Source: Haloechinothrix halophila YIM 93223
Lineage (GTDB): Bacteria > Actinomycetota > Actinomycetes > Mycobacteriales > Pseudonocardiaceae
DNA: 64,000 nucleotides
Reading direction: 5' to 3'
Assembly (NCBI RefSeq): GCF_000504245.1
Contig: NZ_KI632509.1
Location: 4,243,502-4,307,501 of the forward strand
Below, piece after piece: positions 35,261 through 43,265 of this stretch. The position numbers were made by a program, and so were the translations under genes. The notes under the pieces are model-generated. The model made no database searches and was not told the origin of the DNA. It saw nothing but the letters and a program-made list of their open reading frames with translations. Each line of letters opens with the position of its first letter. Position 1 is the first letter of the stretch.

Positions 35261-35562
35261 CTACGGACTGTCGTCAACCGTCCGTCATCGCATCGCTGGA
35301 TCGAGTGTGGCCCGAGCCAAGCTCGACCTCACCTCGAGCACGGGGGTGCATGCTGCCTGTCAGTTGTCCATCCGCTGCCGTCAGGAGCCGTCGATGTCGA
35401 TTCTGTCATCGTTTCCGTCATTAACGGTGACCCGATCGCGAGTTCGTATCCGGCGACTCTCGACGTCAACAAGAAACGAACAATACCGCGCGCTAGCGAA
35501 CCTATACCGTACGATGGGATCGCTGAAATATGCGATTCCGTACCGCCAACGACGTCCCGGCT
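35261..35562. other. Non-coding stretch between SARP gene and terminator
   Basis: About 300 bases with short open frames on both strands but irregular codon use and no ribosome site; no gene is supported. It may be a long untranslated tail of the SARP transcript or encode a small RNA that ends at the adjacent terminator. Confidence 0.3.
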
Positions 35563-35595
35563 CGACCCGGAATAGCTTCCGGGTCGCGTGTTTTT
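35563..35595 (+). terminator. Perfect intrinsic terminator before the HxlR gene
   Basis: A perfect 10-bp stem (CGACCCGGAA with TTCCGGGTCG) and TAGC loop is followed by CGTGTTTTT. It ends plus-strand transcription 300 bases after the SARP stop. Confidence 0.8.
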
Positions 35596-35635
35596 CGAGC
35601 GAGGCTTGAGCCCCGGTGACCAAACTCAAGTATGT

Positions 35636-35647
35636 CGGTTTAAACCG
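35636..35647. promoter_or_regulatory. Perfect palindrome CGGTTTAAACCG upstream of the HxlR gene
   Basis: A 12-bp perfect palindrome 46 bases before the HxlR start. Its position suits an autoregulatory operator of the regulator. Activity is not shown. Confidence 0.4.
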
Positions 35648-35693
35648 CATCGCGGAAACCGCAAACCACCACCGGTACAGTAAGGATGAAACT

Positions 35694-36371
35694 ATGCCCG
35701 GTCGAACCTATGGACAGTTCTGCGGCCTCGCACGCGCCCTCGAACTCATCGGAGAACGGTGGTCCGTGCTCGTCATCCGCGACCTACTGCTCAGCCCAAA
35801 GCGCTTTACCGAGCTTGCCCAGTGCCTGCCCCGCATCCCCTCGAGCATCCTGTCCGCCCGTCTGAACGAGTTGGAGCAAGCGGGCGTGGTGCGCCGTCGC
35901 GTCCTGCCGCAGCTGGACGCCGCCGTCGTGTACGAGCTGACCGACTACGGCAGCGAACTGGAGCCCATCCTGCTGCAGCTCGGGCTCTGGGGTGCGCGGT
36001 CGCTGACCGAGCCGACCGAAGGCGACACCGTCACCCTCGACATCGCGATGCTGGCGCTGCACACGACGTTCCGTGCGGAGCACGCCGAGAACCTGCATGT
36101 GACCTACCAGCTGCACTTCGGCGACATGACCCTGCACGCCCTCGTCGACGACGGCACCCTCAAGGTCGCCGAGGGCCCGCTGCCCAACGCCGACCTCACC
36201 ATCAGCACAACCAAGCTCAAGCAGCTCATGGCCGCCGACTTGACGCCGCAGGACGCGATCGCGAACGGCGACGTCACCCTCGACGGCGATCCCGAACTGC
36301 TCACCCAGTTCACCCAGCTGTTCCACATCCCGCCGGCGCCCACCCCGCCGCAAGGACTGACCACCCGCTGA
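35694..36371 (+). CDS. HxlR-family regulator fused to an SCP2-like domain
   Basis: A 225-residue protein. Residues 8-100 are an HxlR winged helix (CGLARALELIGERWSVLVIRDLLLSPKRFTELAQCLPRIPSSILSARLNELE). Residues 125-215 resemble a sterol-carrier-protein-2 fold (LHFGDMTLHALVDDGTLKVAEG, ADLTISTTKLKQLMAADLTPQDAI), which could bind a hydrophobic ligand. ATG 35694 has AAGGA seven bases upstream; a longer reading from 35616 lacks one. It stands alone between two terminators. The usual partner oxidoreductase is not adjacent, so its regulon is not apparent. Confidence 0.85.
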   Translation: MPGRTYGQFCGLARALELIGERWSVLVIRDLLLSPKRFTELAQCLPRIPSSILSARLNELEQAGVVRRRVLPQLDAAVVYELTDYGSELEPILLQLGLWGARSLTEPTEGDTVTLDIAMLALHTTFRAEHAENLHVTYQLHFGDMTLHALVDDGTLKVAEGPLPNADLTISTTKLKQLMAADLTPQDAIANGDVTLDGDPELLTQFTQLFHIPPAPTPPQGLTTR

Positions 36372-36386
36372 CCAGCGGCATGGTAG

Positions 36387-36452
36387 GAACGACGCCTTCA
36401 GCCCGCCCGGTGGCGGTACATCGTGCCGACGGGCGTTGGGAAGGCGTCGTTC
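36387..36452. terminator. Long bidirectional hairpin
   Basis: GAACGACGCCTT at 36387-36398 pairs perfectly with 36441-36452, and an inner CGCCCG/CGGGCG stem extends the structure. It lies between convergent genes. Confidence 0.55.
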
Positions 36453-36496
36453 GCCGCGGCTGGTGTGCCCGGCGCATCCTGCGCGACGGACGCTCC

Positions 36497-37093
36497 TCAG
36501 CAGGCCGCCATCTCCGGCACCGTGCCCGGCGGCACGGTGCCGATCTTCCAATGGCCGTGTTCCAGCGCGATGGGCAGGGCGAGCCACCAGCGGATGCAGC
36601 GGCGGGGCAGGATCACCGGCGCGTCGCGGATGTCCTGAGTGCTGGTGAAGCTCAGCAGCACCCGCATGGTGTCGTCGTGGGCGGTTTCGATGCGGTGGAC
36701 CAGGATGTTGCCGTCCTGGGTGGAGCGGTAGTCGCGCAGCCATTGCTGCTCGGTCTTGGCGCGCACCCGTTCGCTCGTGACCGACGTCTTCCAGCGGTCG
36801 TAGTTGCGACCGTTGATGCCGTCGAAGTACGCCTGCAGCAGCCGCCGCACGGTTTCGTCGTGCGGGTGCCTGGCCGCGTCAGGAGTGAGCTTGACCAGCG
36901 GCGAGCCGGGCTGCTGCTCGGGCGCGAGCGAGGTCGTCGTCGGCAGGCTCACCGGACCGATCGCGGCGTCGCTGTCAGCCCGCTGGTAAAGATCCCTCGC
37001 GAGGAGACCGCCCGCGAGGGCGAGCGAGACGACGCCGATCAGTACCGGCACCAGCCAGCGGCTGCTCACGCTGGCGTTGACGATCGCTGGCAC
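36497..37093 (-). CDS. Membrane-anchored protein resembling Mce-associated/NTF2-like proteins
   Basis: A 198-residue protein with one N-terminal membrane helix (residues 13-33) and an extracytoplasmic domain. Residues 75-195 have the pattern RRLLQAYFDGINGRNYDRWKTSVTSE, common to the NTF2-like domain of actinobacterial anchored proteins of the Mce-associated type. GTG 37093 starts it. No catalytic residues are seen. Function is unknown. It lies 47 bases after DUF3145 on the same strand, probably in one operon. Confidence 0.65.
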   Translation of the reverse strand: MPAIVNASVSSRWLVPVLIGVVSLALAGGLLARDLYQRADSDAAIGPVSLPTTTSLAPEQQPGSPLVKLTPDAARHPHDETVRRLLQAYFDGINGRNYDRWKTSVTSERVRAKTEQQWLRDYRSTQDGNILVHRIETAHDDTMRVLLSFTSTQDIRDAPVILPRRCIRWWLALPIALEHGHWKIGTVPPGTVPEMAAC

Positions 37094-37140
37094 ACGGCTA
37101 GCTTAGTAGCTCCCGACACCGGACTGGGCCAGACGAGTGA

Positions 37141-37644
37141 TCAGCCGACCTGGTGCAACCAGGTAACGGTCGCGCCGTCCCCGGCGTGCCGGAAGGGTTC
37201 AAGCGCTTCGTCCCAACTGGACCCGAGAAGTTCGTCGATCTTGTGCGCGAACTGCTCACCCGCTCTGCTGGCATTGGCGAGCGCGCGCAGCTGGTCTTCG
37301 GCCACGATGATGTCGCCGTTCGCACTGGTGCGGCCGTGCCAGAGCCCGAGTCCTGGCGCATGGCAGAACCGTTCGCCGTCGACGCCGGGGCTGGGTTCCT
37401 CGGTGATCTCGAAACGCACCATCGGCCATGCCTTGAGCGCGTTCGCGAGCGCGCCGGCGGTGCCCGCTACGGCACGCCACGCGCATTCGGCGCGCAGTTG
37501 TCCTGGTGCCGCTGGCTGTGCGGTCCATTCCATCTCGGCCCGCTGTCCCAGAGCACCAGAAATCGCCCACTCGACGTGCGGACATACCGCAGCTGGCGAC
37601 GAGTGGACATACACTACGCCACGGCTGAGCTCACGTGCGCTCAC
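37141..37644 (-). CDS. DUF3145 family protein
   Basis: A 167-residue soluble protein of the DUF3145 family, which is widespread in actinobacteria. Typical blocks are GVVYVHSSPAAVCPHVEWAISG, WRAVAGTAGALANALKAW and EDQLRALANAS, ending EALEPFRHAGDGATVTWLHQVG. Members have been linked to cell division or growth only indirectly, and no enzyme activity is known. It is preceded by a 10-bp inverted repeat and appears to be co-transcribed with the membrane-anchored gene downstream. The start is the ATG at 37644. Confidence 0.85.
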   Translation of the reverse strand: MSARELSRGVVYVHSSPAAVCPHVEWAISGALGQRAEMEWTAQPAAPGQLRAECAWRAVAGTAGALANALKAWPMVRFEITEEPSPGVDGERFCHAPGLGLWHGRTSANGDIIVAEDQLRALANASRAGEQFAHKIDELLGSSWDEALEPFRHAGDGATVTWLHQVG

Positions 37645-37673
37645 TGCTGACCTCCGCTAGTCGACGGTGCTGA

Positions 37674-37710
37674 ATTGACGAGGAGCATCTTCCCCTACGA
37701 CCTCGTCAAT
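37674..37710. repeat. Inverted repeat upstream of DUF3145
   Basis: ATTGACGAGG at 37674-37683 is exactly inverted at 37701-37710 with a 17-base spacer, 30 bases before the DUF3145 start. It may be an operator or an mRNA-leader hairpin. Confidence 0.4.
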
Positions 37711-37883
37711 AGCCCCGGAGTTCAGTCACTGAGCGCGGGCTCGCTCTCCTTTATGGTCACACACTATGCCAATCTCGCCCCATCCGCACCAGATGTCACA
37801 ACGAAAGATGGCTCACCGGGAGCCACAACACAACACGATCGTGTCATAGCTCCCGATGAGCCGGTGCGTTTTCGCGAGGAGGG

Positions 37884-39359
37884 TCAGGACGCCGTCAGGT
37901 GATCCACGGCGGCGACGACGTCAACGAGGCCCGTGCCCTTGTCGAAGCTCGACGTGTAGCTGTCGAGCGGTTCGTAGGCCGCGCCGTCGCTGTACTTGTA
38001 CGCGGTTGCCTTGAGCGCGTCCTCGATCTCGGCAGGAGTGGCGTCCGGCTTGGCCTGGAACAACTGCGCCACGATGCCCGTGATCTGCGGCGCCGCCATC
38101 GACGTCCCGCTGATCACGTTGTAGGTGGCGAGGTCGAGCAGGCCAGGACCGCTATACGGCTCGCCCCCGGTGCTGCAGATCAGCAGGTACGGGCGGCAGG
38201 CGGACACGATCGCCTCACCGGGCGCGGAGATGTCCGGCCAGGTGGATGAATCCTCGGCCAGACCGCGCGAGGAGAAGTCGGAGATCTTGCCGTCGCGGGT
38301 GCCGGTGCCCTCATCGAAGTACGACGCCACGGAGAGCACGCCGGGCGTGGGGTCCTGCCCCGGCGGGTTGGACAGGCTCTGCGTGCCGTCGCCGCCGTCG
38401 TTGCCGTTGGCCCAGACCGTCACGACGCCTTCGGCCGCCAGGGCGCGCTGCAGCTTGACGGTCGCGGAGTTCGGATCGAACTCACCTCCGCCGCTGGGAC
38501 CGTAGGAGTTGTTGATCACCTTGATCGGCGGGCACTCCTCGGCGGAGACGCCGGCGCCACAGGGTGCCTCGTGGTTCTCCAGGATCCAGTCCAGCGCGGC
38601 GTTGGCGCCCAGGATGACCAGACCGGCACCGGTGGAGACGGACACGATCTTGGCGCCAGGGGCGGAGCCGCCGACGTCGATGCCGGACAGCGAGTGCGGC
38701 GTCCCGGCCGCGATGCCGGTGACGTGGGTGCCGTGACCGCCGACCGAGAGCGTGTCGGTGTCCAGCGGCCCCGCGTCGATGATGCAGCCGGTGTCCTGGT
38801 CGGAGGTGCAGAGGCTCTTGAGGTTGCGCACCACCCGGCTGGAGCCGTCTTCCGCGGTGAAGGCGGGGTGGTTCGGGTCGACGCCGGTGTCGATGATGGC
38901 CACCGACGAGCCACTGCCGTCGAGCGGGTCACCAGTGGGGGTCGTCCGCGCCAGGCGCGCCTCGGCGCTGCGGGTGGCGACGGTGCCCGATGAGGCGAAC
39001 AGTTCGATGGGGTCGTTGTTCTCGACGTAGGTCACGCCATCGGCCTGGCGCACGTCGCGCACCTGCTCGACCGTGCCGGTCGCCACGACCACGGCGATCT
39101 GGTCGAAGCTGGTGATCCGGTTCATGCCGGAGTCGGCGATAGCCTGGTTGGCCGCCGCGAGATCGGTGCCGTGGACAAGCGCCGTCACCTGCGCGCCGCC
39201 GGTGAGCGTGCCGAGCAGTCCGCTCAGGGAATCGGACACCGGCGCGAGCGGGGAATCGCTTTCCTGCGCGGAAGCGCCCGGGATACCCATCATGGGTAGT
39301 GCGAGCGCGGCGGCAGCGACCACCGCCAGCTTCCGGCGCCACCGTGAGCGATCGGTCAT
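37884..39359 (-). CDS. Secreted S8-family (subtilisin-like) serine protease
   Basis: A 491-residue exported protease. A signal peptide covers about residues 1-30 (KLAVVAAAALALPMMG, ASA). A pro-region follows, then the catalytic domain with Asp in AIIDTGVD, His in GGHGTHVTGIAAG and Ser in SGTSMAAPQITG. Several paired Cys suggest disulphides. ATG 39359 has GAGGAGG upstream. No cell-wall or membrane anchor is seen at the C-terminus. It degrades or processes extracellular protein; a specific target is unknown. A role in RiPP leader removal cannot be ruled out, but the gene is 5 kb away and is preceded by unrelated genes. Confidence 0.92.
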   Translation of the reverse strand: MTDRSRWRRKLAVVAAAALALPMMGIPGASAQESDSPLAPVSDSLSGLLGTLTGGAQVTALVHGTDLAAANQAIADSGMNRITSFDQIAVVVATGTVEQVRDVRQADGVTYVENNDPIELFASSGTVATRSAEARLARTTPTGDPLDGSGSSVAIIDTGVDPNHPAFTAEDGSSRVVRNLKSLCTSDQDTGCIIDAGPLDTDTLSVGGHGTHVTGIAAGTPHSLSGIDVGGSAPGAKIVSVSTGAGLVILGANAALDWILENHEAPCGAGVSAEECPPIKVINNSYGPSGGGEFDPNSATVKLQRALAAEGVVTVWANGNDGGDGTQSLSNPPGQDPTPGVLSVASYFDEGTGTRDGKISDFSSRGLAEDSSTWPDISAPGEAIVSACRPYLLICSTGGEPYSGPGLLDLATYNVISGTSMAAPQITGIVAQLFQAKPDATPAEIEDALKATAYKYSDGAAYEPLDSYTSSFDKGTGLVDVVAAVDHLTAS

Positions 39360-39637
39360 GCTGACCTCCTCATCGTGTTCACCCATTCGGGCGACCGTCG
39401 ATTGGATCTACATAACTAGGTGAGCCGGCTCACTGTCAATAATGACGCTTAGGTAATGATGAATTTCGTTCGTGGCGTACGTCACTCAGCGCAACTTCGA
39501 GTGGTGGTGGATCGGTCACGCTGCGAATTGACAGCCAAGTCGAACCCACTCGATCGCATGACTGGATAATCTGTGCGCGTGACACCGAACGCTGCGCCGA
39601 ACCCACCATCGCGACGCCACGCGGAGCGGAGGCAGAC

Positions 39638-41158
39638 ATGCGTCTGATCGGCGCGGGGGAACCGGGATCGCTCATCGCCGCTGACATCAGCGCGAGCCTG
39701 CGCGGCCTAGGCCGAGGGGACGAAACCGCAGGTGGCATCGCGATGATGCAGGTGAAGCCGCCACACTGTGGCGAGCCGTTCGACGCCGTCGTCGTTATGC
39801 CGCACGGTGTGCTGCTTATCAGCGGCGTCGAGCTGCCTGGGCCCACAATGCGGCTGGACGCGCCCCTGCACGGACAGTGGAAGGCCGACAACTGGCCGCT
39901 GGTCGGTTCGGGTGACGCCATGAACCCTGGTACTGGCGCGCTCGCGGCATCCCGGCACCTTGCCCAGCGGATCACCCACGAAGCCGGGTTGACGCTGCCC
40001 GTCGCGACGGTGCTGGCCGTTGGGCCGTTCGTCGACTCGGTCACGCCCGGCGAGGGTGACCTCGACCAGCCGGTGCGAGTGCTGTACCCGACGATCAACG
40101 GGCTCAAGACCGCCATCGCGGAGCTCACGCCGCCCGGCCCGCACCCGTGTTCCGCGGAACAGGCGCGCGCGGTCCTGCGCGCGGTCGACCCGGCGAGTCC
40201 GATCCAGCCGGACACCACGCTGGCGATGGAAGGCTTTCCAAGCGCGGTGACGACCGCGCGAGCTGGTGCGGAGTCGCGAGAGTCCGGTGGCGGGCAGGCG
40301 AGTGCGCCTAAGGCAGGAACGCCGCGGTCATCCACCCCTGATGCGCCGTCCGGCACACCAACTTCCGCTGCGTCGGCGGCGACACCGAACGGTGCCACGG
40401 TCGCATGGCAGGCGTCGTCCGGTGCGGTTCGCCACGGGCAGCCGCCTGCCGCGTCAGTCCCGGCGGTGCCTCCGTCGGCGTCCGCCGCGGCGCAGCAGCC
40501 CGCGCCCAGTCATCCGCACCCGGCACAGGGACCGCCACACCAGCGGCCGTCCAACGGTCCTCGGCAGCGACCGATGCTGCTGCGTCCGCTGCCCATCGCC
40601 GTGGTCTGCCTGCTCGTGGTCGGCCTCATCGCGGTGATCGCGGTCGCGACGGCGGGAGCAAGCGACACCTCCCCCACAAACACCACCGCACCCCTCCCCG
40701 ACCTGGTCATCCACGACGTCGACGGGCTCGACTTTCACGTCATGGCGGCGAACACCGATCGGCGCTGCGCGCGCCACACCTACGGCGATCTGCGCACCGC
40801 CGTGGCCGACTCGGACTGTGAGGGCGTCCACCTAGGCAGCTATCTGACCAGCGTCGACGACCGGCGCGTCGCCGTCAGCGTGGCGGCTTTCGAGTTCCGC
40901 TCGTCGAAGCAGGCCAAGCGGATCGACACACTGGTGACCACCAAAGGCACCGGCTGGGCACTCGATCTGGCGACAGCCCGCGACGCCTGGCCGGATGCGT
41001 CCGGTATCGGCACGGCGTCCTATCGCAACGCCACCTCCGGCGCGAAGCTGCGCCTGGTCCGGGCTGTCTGGCTGGATGGCTCCGAGCACAGCGACGACAC
41101 GTCACTCACTCCAGTGATCCAGCGCGCTTTCGCTGTACCTACACCGAACTTGCGCTGA
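39638..41158 (+). CDS. NERD-like domain protein with one transmembrane helix
   Basis: A 506-residue protein. Residues 30-180 resemble a nuclease-related domain (DAVVVMPHGVLLISG, WKADNWPLVGSGDAMNPG, ASRHLAQRI), with a long Pro/Ala/Ser-rich linker to about residue 305, then one membrane helix (PIAVVCLLVVGLIAVIAVATA) and an outside domain with two Cys residues. NERD active-site residues are only partly visible. ATG 39638 has GCGGAGGC upstream. A divergent 278-base region separates it from the protease gene, with no clear promoter. Function is unknown. Confidence 0.7.
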   Translation: MRLIGAGEPGSLIAADISASLRGLGRGDETAGGIAMMQVKPPHCGEPFDAVVVMPHGVLLISGVELPGPTMRLDAPLHGQWKADNWPLVGSGDAMNPGTGALAASRHLAQRITHEAGLTLPVATVLAVGPFVDSVTPGEGDLDQPVRVLYPTINGLKTAIAELTPPGPHPCSAEQARAVLRAVDPASPIQPDTTLAMEGFPSAVTTARAGAESRESGGGQASAPKAGTPRSSTPDAPSGTPTSAASAATPNGATVAWQASSGAVRHGQPPAASVPAVPPSASAAAQQPAPSHPHPAQGPPHQRPSNGPRQRPMLLRPLPIAVVCLLVVGLIAVIAVATAGASDTSPTNTTAPLPDLVIHDVDGLDFHVMAANTDRRCARHTYGDLRTAVADSDCEGVHLGSYLTSVDDRRVAVSVAAFEFRSSKQAKRIDTLVTTKGTGWALDLATARDAWPDASGIGTASYRNATSGAKLRLVRAVWLDGSEHSDDTSLTPVIQRAFAVPTPNLR

Positions 41159-41236
41159 ACTTCGGACGGGACCTGTCGGATGCCCGCCATACGGTGGCAG
41201 GATCAGTCACAACCGACCCGAGGGGATGCCACGACG

Positions 41237-41470
41237 ATGACGCCGACGCCCGACCTCGACCGGCGCGTGAGCCAGAATCGGCACGACATCGAAGAGATCT
41301 ACATCAAGATCGACCAGACCAACGAGACGGTCGCGCGTATCGCCGCCACTCAGCAGGAACACAGCGCGATCCTGGCTCGTCACAGTGCTGTTCTGGACGA
41401 GCACAGCGCCAAGCTCGACGAGATCCTGACCATCCTGCGGCATGGACGCGGCACGTCAGGCAGCAGCTGA
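41237..41470 (+). CDS. Small coiled-coil protein
   Basis: A 77-residue protein with a strong heptad pattern from RRVSQNRHDIEEIYIKIDQT to LDEHSAKLDEILTILR, hence a coiled coil of about 60 residues. It has no membrane helix or Cys. ATG 41237 has GAGGGG about 11 bases upstream. It follows the NERD-like gene by 78 bases on the same strand and is closed by a strong terminator. It is likely an oligomeric adaptor; no function is known. Confidence 0.7.
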   Translation: MTPTPDLDRRVSQNRHDIEEIYIKIDQTNETVARIAATQQEHSAILARHSAVLDEHSAKLDEILTILRHGRGTSGSS

Positions 41471-41489
41471 CGCACCACACCAGACACAC

Positions 41490-41529
41490 GGCGGGGCGGG
41501 CACGGAGACGTCTCCGTGCCCGCCCCGCC
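41490..41529. terminator. 40-bp perfect palindromic terminator
   Basis: A perfect 20-bp inverted repeat, GC-rich, closes the coiled-coil gene on the plus strand and pntB on the minus strand. Confidence 0.75.
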
Positions 41530-41541
41530 AGGGTCACAGAC

Positions 41542-42945
41542 CTACAGCTGCTTGAGCTCCTCGACGATGTCCGCGACGGACGACTTGGCGTCGCCGAAGA
41601 GCATCGCCGTCTTCGGGTCGTAGTACAGCTCGTTCTCGATGCCGGCGAAGCCAGGGCTCATCGAACGCTTCAGCACGATCACCGACTGGCTCTGGTTGAC
41701 CTTGAGAATCGGCATGCCGTAGATGGGCGAGTCCGGGTTGGTCTCGGCTGCGGGGTTGGTGACGTCGTTGGCGCCAATGACCAGCGAGACGTCGGTCTGC
41801 CCGAACTGCGAGTTGATCTCGTCCATCTCCTTGAGCGCCTCGTACGGCACGTCGGCCTCGGCCAGCAGCACGTTCATGTGGCCGGGCATCCTGCCCGCGA
41901 CCGGGTGGATCGCGTAGGAGACGTTGATGCCCTTCTGCTCGAGCAGCTCGGACATCTCCTTGACCAGGTGCTGGGCCTGCGCCACCGCAAGGCCGTAGCC
42001 GGGAACGACCACGACGTTGCCCGCGTAGGCCATCTGGATGGCCGTGTCGGCGGCGCTGGTGCTGTTGACGTGCCGATCCTCGCCACCGGTGTCGCCACCT
42101 CCACCGGTGCCACCGCCACCGAAACCGCCCGCGACGATCGCGGGGATCGACCGGTTCATCGCCTTAGCCATCAGGCTGGTCAGGATGGAACCGGAGGCAC
42201 CGACGATCATGCCTGCCACGATCAGCGCGGTGTTGTCCAGTGCGATGCCCTTGGCGGCGGCCGACAACCCGGTGAGCGCGTTGAGCAGCGAAATAACCAC
42301 CGGCATGTCGGCGCCACCGATGGGAAGCACCACCATCAGTCCCAGGATCGCCGATGCGACCAGCAGGCCGATCATCCACCACTCGGAGGTCTGACCGGAC
42401 GCGATCGCCACCGCGCACACCACGGCCGCCACGAAGGTCAACAGGTTCACCGGCTGCTGCAGCCGTCCCAGCCCGATGGGTTTACCGGGAAGGATCTCCT
42501 GCAGCTTGCCGAACGCGACGTTGGAGCCCCAGAACGAGATCGACCCGACCAGCGCGGCGAACAGCGACGCGATGACCTTGGACAGCTCCTCCTCGGCGAA
42601 GCCGCCGGTATCGCGGAACTGCGCCCACGAGATCAACGCGATCGCCCCACCGCCGAGGCCGTTGAACAGCGCCACCATCTGCGGCATCGCGGTCATCTTG
42701 ACCTTGTAGGCGGACGGGATGCTGATGACGGTGCCGACCACGACGCCGAGCGCGATCAGCCACCAGTTGCTCATCCCGCGAATCAGCAGCGTCGCCACCA
42801 CGGCGATACCCATGCCGGCCGCGGCGATCCAGTTGCCCTGCACCGCCGTCTTCGGGCCGGTCAGCTTCATCAGCCCATAGATGAACAGCGAGAAGGAGAT
42901 GATGTAGAGGATGTTGATAAACGCGGGGTCCTGGATCCAGCTCAC
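41542..42945 (-). CDS. pntB: NAD(P) transhydrogenase subunit beta
   Basis: A 467-residue membrane subunit with about nine helices and a C-terminal NADP-binding domain III. Domain III has the fingerprint VVVPGYGLAVAQAQH, GRMPGHMNVLLAEADVPY and VIGANDVTNPA. With PntA it couples hydride transfer from NADH to NADP to proton entry. GTG 42945 overlaps the pntA2 stop by four bases, and the C-terminal ends near a strong terminator. Length and order match other actinobacteria, where PntA is split in two. Confidence 0.95.
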   Translation of the reverse strand: MSWIQDPAFINILYIISFSLFIYGLMKLTGPKTAVQGNWIAAAGMGIAVVATLLIRGMSNWWLIALGVVVGTVISIPSAYKVKMTAMPQMVALFNGLGGGAIALISWAQFRDTGGFAEEELSKVIASLFAALVGSISFWGSNVAFGKLQEILPGKPIGLGRLQQPVNLLTFVAAVVCAVAIASGQTSEWWMIGLLVASAILGLMVVLPIGGADMPVVISLLNALTGLSAAAKGIALDNTALIVAGMIVGASGSILTSLMAKAMNRSIPAIVAGGFGGGGTGGGGDTGGEDRHVNSTSAADTAIQMAYAGNVVVVPGYGLAVAQAQHLVKEMSELLEQKGINVSYAIHPVAGRMPGHMNVLLAEADVPYEALKEMDEINSQFGQTDVSLVIGANDVTNPAAETNPDSPIYGMPILKVNQSQSVIVLKRSMSPGFAGIENELYYDPKTAMLFGDAKSSVADIVEELKQL

Positions 42946-43265
42946 GCCGTCTCCTCCTGCTTCTTCGCCTTGTCACCGGGCTTGCCCTTGAACATCCCGA
43001 GCATCCGGTCGGTCACCAGGAAACCGCCGACGACGTTGATGGTGCCGAAGATGATCGCGATGACGAGCAGGATGTCGTTGAACACGCCGAGGTCAACGCC
43101 CTGACCGAGCACGATCAGCGCCGCGAGCACCACGACGCCGTGCACCGCGTTGGTCGCCGACATGAGCGGGGTGTGCAGCGTGTTGGGCACCTTGGAGATC
43201 ACGAGGAATCCGGCGAACCCCGCGAGCACCAGGATTCCTAAGTTCTGTACCAGCTCGCTGTCCAT
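42942..43265 (-). CDS. pntA2: NAD(P) transhydrogenase subunit alpha part 2
   Basis: A 107-residue membrane protein with three helices (LGILVLAGFAGFLVI, HGVVVLAALIVLGQG, LLVIAIIFGTINVVGGFLV) forming the domain II part of the alpha chain. In Escherichia coli this is fused to the NAD-binding part; actinobacteria often split it. The ATG overlaps the pntA1 stop in TGATG, and its stop overlaps the pntB start. It completes the proton channel with PntB. Confidence 0.92.
   Translation of the reverse strand: MDSELVQNLGILVLAGFAGFLVISKVPNTLHTPLMSATNAVHGVVVLAALIVLGQGVDLGVFNDILLVIAIIFGTINVVGGFLVTDRMLGMFKGKPGDKAKKQEETA

Noticed and set aside
35307..35609. Small open frames on both strands between SARP and HxlR genes
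   Set aside because: No ribosome site, irregular third-position GC, and the plus frame crosses a strong terminator.
37884..39359. Subtilase as the RiPP leader protease
   Set aside because: It has a Sec signal and lies several unrelated genes from the TOMM operon; nothing ties it to the precursor.
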